DNA of 64,000 nucleotides from Peptococcaceae bacterium BRH_c4b (lineage in GTDB: Bacteria > Bacillota > Desulfotomaculia > Desulfotomaculales > Desulfocucumaceae), in NCBI GenBank assembly GCA_000961595.1, contig LADO01000055.1, positions 85,089 through 149,088 of the forward strand. Reading direction: 5' to 3'. The translations under genes were made by a program, and so were the position numbers. Shown here piece after piece: positions 56,401 through 64,000 of the stretch; positions within the stretch are counted from its first letter, which is position 1; each line of letters opens with the position of its first letter. The notes below the pieces were generated by a model. That model was not told the origin of the DNA. It searched no databases and worked only from the letters and a program-made list of their open reading frames with translations.

Positions 56401-57273
56401 CTAGGAAGCATTAATGCTTTTTAAGGCTATAGAAATTGCTTCTATCATATCTTTTTTATGCTTTTCATAATCATTTAAACCATTAGTTTTACTTTTCCAT
56501 CTGTCACCTACTGTACCCCTAATAAGGTAGCAGGAGAAATCCTGACATTTTAAAATGGATAGATTATCCTTTTTAGAAGTGTGGCCTTTAATTTTGCCAT
56601 AATTAAATTCAGCGACTTTTTTAACAAATGAATCATATGCCCCGAAATATGTAAAAAATAGTAATCTGGGCTTTTTAAAGCTAATCTCATTTAGCAAGTA
56701 AGGGATACAGTTTCTTGCGCATTCTTCGATAGAAAACTTAGTTTTATCATCTTTCCTCTTCTTAGATGCATTAACACTAAAGCACTTTACTAAATCGGTT
56801 AATGCAATACCACGTCCAACACGCAAGCTACAACCTGAAACTTTTTTAAATAGTTTATCTATTTTATCATTGTAATCATAGTAATAATCTTCAAGAATAC
56901 CGTATTCATTAATCATGGGGTTCTTTGTTCGGAATAATGTTGCATTAATATCATGTAAACGCTCAAAGAAGGCATTGTCCACATAAACATTCTGATATCT
57001 ATCTTTATTATAATAATAATTTACGCTACCTTTCTCAGAAACTTTTATAATATTACGAAAAATTTCTCTTAGTGCAGGGTTATATCCAACCGCCCAGACC
57101 TTAGAGTCATCATCTACGCCCACCATTCTCCCAATTGGCAAATCAAGATTGCACTTATTACATCGTGGTAAAGCTTCAGCTAATTCTTTAAAACTATTAA
57201 ATTTTGGTAGTTCTTTGTTATTAGGTTTCATCTCTGTTGTTTTTATTTCAAGGATTGATTTAATCACTTTCAA
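56401..57273 (-). CDS. Uracil-DNA glycosylase-like protein with Cys cluster
   Basis: 290 residues. CNKCNLDLPIGRMVGVDDDSKVWAVGYNPALREIF (Cys38, Cys41), ALTDLVKCFSVNASKK and EECARNCIPYLLNEISFKKPRLLFFTYFGAYDSF mirror type 4/5 uracil-DNA glycosylases, in which four Cys hold a 4Fe-4S cluster and G-x-x-P-x-x-E/N binds the base; here GYNPA takes the place of GExPG. A hydrophobic HPS-like motif is not seen, so the substrate may not be uracil. Could be a repair or phage-defence glycosylase. Minus-strand and monocistronic. Confidence 0.55.
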   Translation of the reverse strand: MKVIKSILEIKTTEMKPNNKELPKFNSFKELAEALPRCNKCNLDLPIGRMVGVDDDSKVWAVGYNPALREIFRNIIKVSEKGSVNYYYNKDRYQNVYVDNAFFERLHDINATLFRTKNPMINEYGILEDYYYDYNDKIDKLFKKVSGCSLRVGRGIALTDLVKCFSVNASKKRKDDKTKFSIEECARNCIPYLLNEISFKKPRLLFFTYFGAYDSFVKKVAEFNYGKIKGHTSKKDNLSILKCQDFSCYLIRGTVGDRWKSKTNGLNDYEKHKKDMIEAISIALKSINAS

Positions 57274-57415
57274 AAATCCTTTCTAATTAGAATGTCCATG
57301 ACCGATACCAGTAACCGGCTTTCCATCAATGATGTTTTTGGCATAGGTCATTTAAATGCTGAATGTTTAATCGTCTTCATTAGTCATAATAATGTCGTCA
57401 GTATTTTACTAACGA

Positions 57416-59602
57416 TTATTTGAACTTAGAAAGCTCCGCTGCAGTCTGGGCAATATCTTTAATCCCTGCCGAAGCTTCGAATATACTATCTACAGCACTT
57501 TGCGAACTGGACGCTATGTAACTGATTCTATCAGTTATAAGGTTCACTCTTTCAGCCGCTGTAACAATAGCATTTGAAATGTCGCCTACGACATCGGATT
57601 GCTCTGCAACAGCAGATGCAATCGTACTTGTTATCTGAGTTACTTCATCAACAACCTGCAAGATGATGCCCATTTCATTAACAGCGTTTGCCATATTTTT
57701 TTGCATTACATCAATTTGCTGGCTGATTTCTTCCGTTGATTGAGCTGTCTGTTTTGCCAGTTCCTTAACTTCACCGGCAACAACTGTAAAGCCTTTTCCT
57801 GCTTCCCCTGCTCCAGCAGCCTCTATTGCTGCATTTAAAGCAAGCATATTGGTTTGATCAGCAATTTCATTTATAACTTTAATGATTTTACCGATTTGTT
57901 TTGAAGAGATACTAAGCTTTTCAATAATTTCATTTGTGTCAATTGCCTTTGATTTAGCATCAAGCGTTATGTTCTTAGAACGTCCGCAATTGGTACTTAT
58001 ATCATTAAGTGAAATATTAATCTCCTTCATTGACAGAGCAACGCTGTTGACAGAACTGGAAACATCATTGGCAAAACTGGAAACATTATTTGTATTGTCG
58101 GCTATTTGGTTAACCATTTCGTTAATCTGAGTTACACCTGCAGAAGTTTTCTCAGATGCTGATGCAAGATTTCTGATAACAGTAGCGATTTCCTCCGATT
58201 TTCTCAATCTTTCCTCACTAAGACTGTTAACTTTTTCTAAAACATTATTCATTTCTACATTTTTCGCTTCCAGTTCTGTGGTCTTAAGTTCAAATTTATT
58301 TTTTTCCAGCATTGCCTCCCGTCGATTGAAATCCATACAGTTATATATAACATTTAAATTGTTGTAAATAGCTTTTACCATATCCCGACATGTGCTATAT
58401 CCACAGGCTGAGCAATTTAGCTCGCGCTCTCTTTTTGTATTTTTGTGAAGCCGTGTAAATATTTCATTATATTCCGATTCGGTAGGCTCTTTCAGAAAAG
58501 GTGCCTTCGTATTATTGTTGTATCCCCTGGTGAAATCATCCAGCTTAAGGTTCTTATCGAAATACTTATATAACCAGTCAATCTTCTTTGTTACCAGTTT
58601 CCCACCCTTGTCATCCAGTTTCTCAGCTTTTAGGGCATTGAAAGTAAAATCAGCGTCATCCGCAGTAATATTTTTAGCTGTGGCGCTGCCAAGATTACAG
58701 CCTTTAGAACAATTCAAGATGTCTACCAGCAGCGGCAACGGCTTATCACTTGCTAATCTTTGGCTATATTCATCCAGGTATTCGTACGCATACTCATGGC
58801 CTTCCACCTGGCGTATCCATGCCCCTTTAACCTTCGCTTCGACATTTTCCCTAAGTCCTCCGGGCCTGCTGAACAAACAGCCCAAGCTGCAGCCAATATC
58901 TTCAAATCCATGTTTGTTATAATTGGATAAATTAATCCTTTTTCTTTCTAAATAATCCAGCAGTTTTGTATAGGTAACATTGTATTGTATATAATTACTG
59001 GTATTAGGGTCGTTTATTTCGTTGATTTTGCCAATGCACGGAGACAAAAATGCTATATTGCTTGAAACACCGGCATATTTTCTTAGGTATATCGCCGTGC
59101 ACATCATAGGACTGTGAATGGGAGCAAGGTTTCTGATTAACTCAGCTTTATATTTTTCAATATAGCTTACAATGGCAGGACAGGGTTGGGCTATTATAGA
59201 CGAAAGGTTTTTTTCCTTTATGGCTTTTAAATAAGCCCAGGTGGTAATATCCGCTCCGAAGGATACATCGTAAATCACATCTGCACCTTTGGATTTCAGA
59301 AAGCCAAATAAGTTTTCATAATTGGCAAAATTCACCCTGATAGAAGGGGCTGCAATAATAGAAATTTTTTCCCCACTATCCAAAGCCTCAAAAAACAATT
59401 CTATATCATCCCTAAAGTTCCTGGCTTTATGATCACATACTTCAATACACTTACCGCAGATTATACACCTTTCCGGGTTAACCTTCACCTTATTTTGCCC
59501 TTCCGAAATATAAGCAATATTTGCGTCGAAAACAGGGCAATGTCTGACGCATTTATTACAGCCGACGCAGTTTTGCTCATCAACCAAGATCACCTTATCC
59601 AT
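57416..59602 (-). CDS. Soluble chemoreceptor fused to an [FeFe]-hydrogenase-like domain
   Basis: 728 residues, no membrane segment. N-terminus: two 4Fe-4S motifs (Cys12,15,18,22 and 46,49,52,56). About 80-380: [FeFe]-hydrogenase large-domain-like, with candidate H-cluster Cys141 (AQPCP), Cys189 (SPCIGK), Cys298 and Cys302 (NCSKGCNLG), all four ligand positions of the H-cluster. The Cys before the first ligand used for proton transfer is Pro140. About 395-425: CSACGYSTC domain with Cys397,400,405,422. From 470: MCP signalling domain ([48 protein letters not shown]). It probably senses redox state or hydrogen and signals to CheA. Confidence 0.88.
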   Translation of the reverse strand: MDKVILVDEQNCVGCNKCVRHCPVFDANIAYISEGQNKVKVNPERCIICGKCIEVCDHKARNFRDDIELFFEALDSGEKISIIAAPSIRVNFANYENLFGFLKSKGADVIYDVSFGADITTWAYLKAIKEKNLSSIIAQPCPAIVSYIEKYKAELIRNLAPIHSPMMCTAIYLRKYAGVSSNIAFLSPCIGKINEINDPNTSNYIQYNVTYTKLLDYLERKRINLSNYNKHGFEDIGCSLGCLFSRPGGLRENVEAKVKGAWIRQVEGHEYAYEYLDEYSQRLASDKPLPLLVDILNCSKGCNLGSATAKNITADDADFTFNALKAEKLDDKGGKLVTKKIDWLYKYFDKNLKLDDFTRGYNNNTKAPFLKEPTESEYNEIFTRLHKNTKRERELNCSACGYSTCRDMVKAIYNNLNVIYNCMDFNRREAMLEKNKFELKTTELEAKNVEMNNVLEKVNSLSEERLRKSEEIATVIRNLASASEKTSAGVTQINEMVNQIADNTNNVSSFANDVSSSVNSVALSMKEINISLNDISTNCGRSKNITLDAKSKAIDTNEIIEKLSISSKQIGKIIKVINEIADQTNMLALNAAIEAAGAGEAGKGFTVVAGEVKELAKQTAQSTEEISQQIDVMQKNMANAVNEMGIILQVVDEVTQITSTIASAVAEQSDVVGDISNAIVTAAERVNLITDRISYIASSSQSAVDSIFEASAGIKDIAQTAAELSKFK

Positions 59603-60333
59603 CTTTATACCCCTCTCCAGCGAATAGTTCGAGTCACCTACTGCCTGTTGCTGCTACTAACCCGGGTGAATTTAATAGAATTCCTAGTTGGAGATTCAGC
59701 GGTTGATCAAAGAAACCATGTTCCTTTGATGATTTTTTAAAGATATTGCAAGTGCTATAATTAACATTATTGGCAAATTATGCCTAAATCATCGTATTAT
59801 GCGCTCATGTTTTTAAAGGTTTGTGCAATAATTTCCCGTTGTTTATCCATCGGCAAAACACCTTTTTAAATTGCTTATTGATGGCATATTCGGCATAGTA
59901 TTCCTTGTTCCTGCTAGTTCATGTATGTGAAATACACAGGAGTCTCTCCGAGCGCAGACTATGCTTTAAATTTCGCCCCGTTGGCGGCCACAGTCAACCT
60001 TCGCTGGCGCTATCTCGATGAGAGTCCAACCAGGCTTCGAATCGTCTGCTTGCCACGTTAGCTGTCCCGGTTAAACAGATACCGAAGAATTCATTGGACT
60101 ATGGTCAGGGTTGTGAGATGCAGGATCTCCTTTGTGCTGGAGACCAATGCCTAATAATTCGAGGAACCCTCCTTGTCTTGTGTAAATATCGATTTAGTTG
60201 TGATATAATATATCAAAATACATGTTATTCACGGATACCAAGAGAGACTCAAATAGTTACGAATAAAAATTGTTCTAAACTACTATCTTTCGCGTAAGTT
60301 TTAGGAAGAAGATGCCTTACGGAGGTTTGAACA
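59603..60333. other. Gene-poor region, 730 bases
   Basis: No complete gene. A short minus-strand frame (59797-59850, 17 codons MDKQREIIAQTFKNMSA) has an AAAGGTG site at a good distance and may be a small peptide or N-terminal relic. The 59950-60090 stretch is GC-richer and may be a remnant of transferred DNA. The promoter of the nucleotidyltransferase gene must lie in the last 100 bases. Confidence 0.35.
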
Positions 60334-60882
60334 ATGACGTTATTAACCAAAGAAGACATCCTTAGATTCCTGAATATGCTGAATGATGAACTACAAATCC
60401 TTAATATAAAAGCCGAATTAACCTTGTTTGGCGGAAGCGTGATGTGTGTTGCTTTCGAAGCTCGTCCTGCGACAAGGGATGTAGACGCTGTTTTTAAGCC
60501 AAAGAGTAAAGTATATAAGATAGCTAATGACAAAATTGCCCCAATATATGGGTTGCCGCATAATTGGCTTAATGATGCTGTATCTAGGTATATAAGTTAT
60601 TTTGGTGAGAAGGAAGCTTTCTTGAATCTAAGTAATCTATCCATATATGTTCCAAAGCCGGAATATTTCTTGGCAATGAAATGCCTAACGTCTAGAATTG
60701 ATTTCTCGAGTGACATTGAAGATATTAAATACTTGCTAGATTTCTTGCATATAAGCTCCTATGAACAAGTCACGGAAATATTTGACAAGTTCTATCCTAA
60801 AGGATATACACTTGATGAGGTTGAGGAAATAATTCAGAAATACTTGAATGACAAAGTCGCAGGTGATTCAAATGGAGTTTAG
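60334..60882 (+). CDS. DUF6036/AbiEii-like nucleotidyltransferase
   Basis: 182 residues. ELTLFGGSVMCVAFEARPATRDVDAVF contains GGS followed by DVD, the nucleotidyltransferase active-site pattern; SIYVPKPEYFLAMKCLTSR and DIEDIKYLLDFL follow. This layout fits DUF6036/AbiEii-type nucleotidyltransferases of toxin-antitoxin systems. It overlaps the next gene by 11 bases, so the two form a unit. ATG 60334 follows a CGGAGGT site. Confidence 0.75.
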   Translation: MTLLTKEDILRFLNMLNDELQILNIKAELTLFGGSVMCVAFEARPATRDVDAVFKPKSKVYKIANDKIAPIYGLPHNWLNDAVSRYISYFGEKEAFLNLSNLSIYVPKPEYFLAMKCLTSRIDFSSDIEDIKYLLDFLHISSYEQVTEIFDKFYPKGYTLDEVEEIIQKYLNDKVAGDSNGV

Positions 60883-61255
60883 TAAACTAATGGAAGTTAT
60901 TCAGAGAATAGACGCTGATTTTAAAAATAAAGGATTATATCTTGGACAATTCCTGGATGATTTTAAGGCCGCAAACAATAAATCTGTGCGTTATTACTTA
61001 GTAAAAGACAAACCCATTTTTAATGGAAACCAACCCTATTTTAAAGCGTTGATAGCCTCCATGGTTCATAAACTATGCAACGATTATCATTTGAAACCAC
61101 CTAAATGGGTGTTTGAACCGGAATTCTACCTGGATGATGTATATTTTTCTGGAAATATCGAAGGAAAGGGGAGAATACGCCTGTTGGTGGAGAGCCCCCC
61201 TGAATTTAAGTTAAGAAATGTTTACGTATCTGGAAACTCACTGATGCGGGTATAG
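60872..61255 (+). CDS. Hypothetical partner of the nucleotidyltransferase
   Basis: About 127 residues, ATG 60872 within the end of the previous gene. FLDDFKAANNKSVRYYLVKDKP, KALIASMVHKLCNDYHLKPPKWVFEPEFYLDDVYFSG are features; no named family recognised. Position suggests it is the antitoxin or regulatory partner of the upstream nucleotidyltransferase. It is translationally coupled, and a long terminator hairpin follows at 61426-61475. Confidence 0.55.
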   Translation: MEFSKLMEVIQRIDADFKNKGLYLGQFLDDFKAANNKSVRYYLVKDKPIFNGNQPYFKALIASMVHKLCNDYHLKPPKWVFEPEFYLDDVYFSGNIEGKGRIRLLVESPPEFKLRNVYVSGNSLMRV

Positions 61256-61425
61256 TGTATCCCTTAGCCCGGTGAGGGTTTCTGGTCGGGAACGGCAAGC
61301 AGTGAGCTTACTTATTCCTTGTTCAAGGCAACGATTAAAGTTTCGGCCTCTATTAGCCGTTCCACCCTTGCCAACGGGTTTTCGGCCAGATATCCTTCAT
61401 CTACAATTAAGCTGAAAAACCACCG

Positions 61426-61475
61426 AAGGGTGAATTGAAAAATGTCCCTTCACTTGGAGGGACATTTTCACCCTT
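61426..61475. terminator. Long bidirectional terminator hairpin
   Basis: AAGGGTGA/TCACCCTT flank GAAAAATGTCCCT/AGGGACATTTTC with an 8-base loop. It separates two convergent gene pairs. The GGGACAT core recalls the dispersed repeat arms. Confidence 0.75.
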
Positions 61476-61486
61476 ATTAATATACT

Positions 61487-61729
61487 TCAAACGTTTTGAA
61501 ATGCTAAGCGTAAATCAGCGGATATTGGTAGAGTAAAAAGATCTGTCCGTAATAATCTCGTAGAGAAAAACAGAATTTCCAGGTTTTCAACTTCCTCCGT
61601 AAAGGGATTTAATCTTGCCACAACATCATCGCCAAGTTCTGTTGTCTCTTGTTCAGGATAAGGTGTTACTTTGTCAATGTATAAAATATCGGATTCACGA
61701 TCATAACGAAAAATTAATTTTTCTTCCAT
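61487..61729 (-). CDS. DUF2283 family protein, probable antitoxin
   Basis: 80 residues: LIFRYDRESDILYIDKVTPYPEQETTELGDDVVARLNPFTEEVENLEILFF matches the DUF2283 pattern (YDxExDxLyi...DDvvarln...vvGlEil). These proteins are found next to DUF4258/BECR-like toxins and are presumed antitoxins. The start overlaps the stop of the upstream gene by 16 bases. Confidence 0.75.
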   Translation of the reverse strand: MEEKLIFRYDRESDILYIDKVTPYPEQETTELGDDVVARLNPFTEEVENLEILFFSTRLLRTDLFTLPISADLRLAFQNV

Positions 61730-62043
61730 TCGATTACACCCCCTGATATATTACGGGTAATGTATGCAGTAATTACCCAATGGCGGCCTTCCGGGGCATC
61801 ATCAGAAACTACAACAATCACAACATATTTACCTTTTCTAACATTGTCAAACCAGCGGCAAAACATTCGGGCGTTGCCAAACCTGGTGCTTCGGCGAACC
61901 GTGTCCGGATTAGACAATGTTTCAGCAATACACCAACGATACTCTGGAATTAACTCCGGATGACGTTCAGAAATATGATTTTCCCGCTCTTCTGTCAATT
62001 CTACTTCACCCTGCAGATATGGACATGAATATCGCATAGGCAT
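61714..62043 (-). CDS. Probable BECR-fold/DUF4258-like toxin
   Basis: 109 residues from ATG 62043 (MPMRYSCPYLQGEVELTEERENHISERHPELIPEYRWCIAETLSNPDTVRRS...), with HxxxRHPE-like and VVVVSDD elements resembling Barnase-EndoU-ColicinE5-RelE (BECR)-type RNase toxins. A longer frame extends to 62370 but AAAGGTG is just before 62043. The gene precedes and overlaps DUF2283. Family call is tentative. Confidence 0.6.
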   Translation of the reverse strand: MPMRYSCPYLQGEVELTEERENHISERHPELIPEYRWCIAETLSNPDTVRRSTRFGNARMFCRWFDNVRKGKYVVIVVVSDDAPEGRHWVITAYITRNISGGVIEWKKN

Positions 62044-62281
62044 TTCACCTTTTTCATCTATTATATCACCGCTGAGTTTGGTTAGACGATAGGGAACAGT
62101 GTCTTTTTTGCCCAAAAAGATTAGACAATACTGCAGTATTTTAGCCCGTTTTAACGGGGGTGGGTACCTTTGGGCTATAATGTTGTAGGCCGCTATGTGA
62201 TAAATGAGCAGGAGTCCAGGGTGGTCAGGCTTAAAGGTCTTTTCTTCAAACACGTGTGTATGGCGTCTGTTAACACCAAAA

Positions 62282-63515
62282 TTATGATAATTTGAAACCT
62301 GCAACACTTCCCCTGTCAGTTGGTTGAACTTCAAGCCTCGCGTCAATCCGTTCCTTGAGTTCCGGAACATGGGATATAATTCCTACCAGCTGGCCGGATT
62401 TCTGGAGGTCAATTAAGGCCCTGATTGCAAAATCTAACGATTCTGGATCAAGTGTACCGAATCCTTCATCTACGAATATAGTTTCCAGGTGGATACCACC
62501 TGCATAGGATTGGACCACGTCAACCAACCCAAGGGCAAGCGACAGAGAGGCTAAGAAGGTTTCACCACCTGATAGGGTTGCCACGCCTCGGGCCACGCCG
62601 GTATATGTATCAAACACCTCAAGCTCCAGCCCCCCAGCCGCATTGCTGCGGGTCCGGTCCAAAGTGCGCTGCAAGTGATAGCGGCCTCGGCTCATCAACT
62701 TCAGACGCTCAGTAGCGGCTACGGTCACATCATCCAATAGTGCTCCCAGTACAAATCGCTGAAATGTCAAACCATACTTATTTCTTCCGTTAGCAACTTC
62801 AGAGAGACGTCCTAGTATTGCATAACGGTTTTCCAACTCCCTTAGAGAGATTTCGAGTTCTTGAATCTTTATTAGCCAATTATCCTCTTGTTTGGACTGC
62901 GACTGAAGCTGTGTACCCTGGGTCAGTGCCTGCTTGCGGTTTCTGCTTCAGTTAAAGCAAGGGTTAGTTCCTCAATGTACGACTCGTTTCGAGATCAGCT
63001 ACGATTTGTTGCTTTGTTTTAATGTCTTTTTCCGAAGGTAGTGATACTTCGCTTTTGGCAGGAGTGGGGTGCTTCAGGGAACCACAAACTGGACACGGTG
63101 CCCCGTCCGTTAAACCACTGGCCAATATGGTGGCCTGTCCTTTGTTCCATGTTTCTTGTATTCTGAGAAGTTCTTGTTTGGCAGCAGTATAATTATTATC
63201 AATTTGCTGGAGAGCTATATTGGCAGTGTCAAGTTCCTTTTGTGTATTATTCAGCTCCGTACGCAATTCTTCGAGAGCTTGTCTCTTGCTGCTTATTTGT
63301 TCTGCTTCCTTATAGGCGGCTTCCAGCGCTGGAGCTTGAACTGCGTGATTTGCCGCCTCAAAGTGTATTTTGGTCTTCTCAGCAATGGAAGTCTGGATAG
63401 CGGCTAAAGAATTTTGAGCCAGAGTTTGGTTCTTTTCCGCAGACATAAGTTCTTTTTTGGCCTCAAGAACCTTTTTACTAGCGTCGTCTAAAGCAGTTAC
63501 CTTTCCGGTAAGATT
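62282..63515 (-). pseudogene. sbcC: sbcC (DNA repair exonuclease ATPase) pseudogene, 5' truncated and frameshifted
   Basis: SbcC forms the SbcCD hairpin-cleaving nuclease. The fragment at 62964-63515 includes the zinc hook (APCPVCGSLKHP) flanked by coiled coil (RQALEELRTELNNTQKELD). The fragment at 62282-62935 carries the C-terminal ATPase lobe: TLSGGETFLASLSLALGLVDVVQS, TIFVDEGFGTLDPESLDFAI (Walker B, signature). A frameshift or deletion lies near 62940. The 5' end, with Walker A, is missing, and the coding stops near the boundary with the insertion element starting about 63530. Confidence 0.8.
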
Positions 63516-63625
63516 TTAAAAGTGCAGAATTTAAATACATGATTATGTCTTTTGCTCAGAAGCCCCTTCCCAAACAAACATGTGTTTGATATAATTATAT
63601 AAACACTTGTTTGGGGGGATCTGCA

Positions 63626-64000
63626 ATGGCAAAACAAGAAGCCATTAATTTACTTCAATTCCAAGAAAAGTTTAATACAAAAGAAGCATGTCAGGAGCAT
63701 CTTTTTAAATTAAAGTGGCCAAATGGATATAATTGTCCTAGATGCGGCCACACCATTGCCTATGAAACAAATACCCGAAAATTAACACTATACGAGTGTG
63801 CCAATTGTCGCTACCAGGCAACGGTTACTGTAGATACAGTAATGGAAAAAACCAGGACGCCATTAAATATTTGGTTTTGGGCTATATATCTTGTGTCGTA
63901 TGATAAACGTGGAATATCTGCGATTGCACTTGCCAAAGAATTTAACCTGAACTATAAAACTGCTTGGTTAATGCTGCATAAAATTAGACACGCCATGACA
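63626..64000 (+). CDS. IS1595-family transposase, N-terminal part (cut by window end)
   Basis: Start ATG 63626 behind GGGGGGAT. 125 residues are visible: LLQFQEKFNTKEACQEHLFKLKWPNGYNCPRCGH..., a zinc ribbon (CPRCGH...CANCRYQ) then VMEKTRTPLNIWFWAIYLVSYDKRGISAIALAKEFNLNYKTAWLMLHKIRHAM, leading to the DDE domain, which lies beyond the window. The element's left end appears near 63575-63625, where CCCAAACAAAC and GTTTGGGG bracket an AT palindrome. It lies at the 5' end of the broken sbcC. Confidence 0.85.
   Translation, partial: MAKQEAINLLQFQEKFNTKEACQEHLFKLKWPNGYNCPRCGHTIAYETNTRKLTLYECANCRYQATVTVDTVMEKTRTPLNIWFWAIYLVSYDKRGISAIALAKEFNLNYKTAWLMLHKIRHAMT

Noticed and set aside
1..64000. tRNA and rRNA genes
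   Set aside because: No rRNA-like stretch or cloverleaf with a GTTCGA-type T loop and matching acceptor stem was recognised by eye.

Overview
The window looks like chromosome of an anaerobic, spore-forming Gram-positive bacterium, probably a relative of Desulfotomaculum/Pelotomaculum (Peptococcaceae). This rests on content: a nif/anf-type gene cluster, SigI/RsgI and YkuS/DUF3231-like genes, SLH-domain surface protein, many TTG/GTG starts behind strong Shine-Dalgarno sites, tungsten enzymes and class I benzoyl-CoA-reductase-like genes. The assignment is inference; no rRNA or other taxonomic marker is present.

Layout. (1) 1-5.2 kb: end of a nitrogenase-cofactor cluster (nifN end, nifB, 2Fe-2S ferredoxin, anfO), a strong terminator, an EAL-domain c-di-GMP phosphodiesterase, an unidentified structured RNA and a short nifV. 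(2) 5.2-14.3 kb: two tandem DUF3231-like paralogues, then an accessory region with a large RHS polymorphic toxin and probable immunity gene, a group II intron nested in the reverse-transcriptase gene of a decayed second group II intron, and a 5'-truncated RAYT transposase. (3) 14.3-29.2 kb: cupin, TetR-regulated ABC-2 drug exporter operon with a MITE-like insertion, D-amino-acid transaminase, zinc-ribbon protein, a second (MacB-like) ABC exporter with GbsR regulator, an XRE regulator behind a 41-nt perfect palindrome plus a broken rhuM, a membrane ClpP-class protease and a DsrE-like protein. (4) 29.5-41.6 kb: sigI-rsgI-SLH operon, beta-lactamase-fold hydrolase, Gly-Pro-repeat protein, PAS histidine kinase, YkuS, adenylate cyclase, a 23-codon peptide gene, NRDE protein and VanX-like lipoprotein. 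(5) 41.8-54.3 kb, the most striking part: an XRE-cupin regulator, a promoter with tandem operators, a seven-gene operon joining a four-subunit ATP-dependent benzoyl-CoA-reductase-type enzyme to an AorABC-like tungsten aldehyde:ferredoxin oxidoreductase, then a Moco/Tuco-riboswitch candidate and a WtpABC tungstate transporter. (6) 54.3-64 kb: membrane protein, SMC-like ATPase fragment, UDG-like Fe-S protein, a soluble chemoreceptor fused to an [FeFe]-hydrogenase-like domain, two toxin-antitoxin-like pairs, a broken sbcC and the start of an IS1595-family element that runs off the end.

How the genes work together. The strongest coherent system is region 5. The W-enzyme with its four-cluster ferredoxin and FAD subunit could deliver low-potential electrons to (or share them with) the ATP-driven aromatic-ring reductase, and the transporter supplies the tungsten, apparently under cofactor-sensing riboswitch control. 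No aromatic CoA ligase or dienoyl-CoA hydratase is visible in the window, so the substrate is unknown. Other units are more familiar: FeMo/FeFe-cofactor synthesis, two self-regulated efflux operons, and a sigma/anti-sigma surface-sensing operon.
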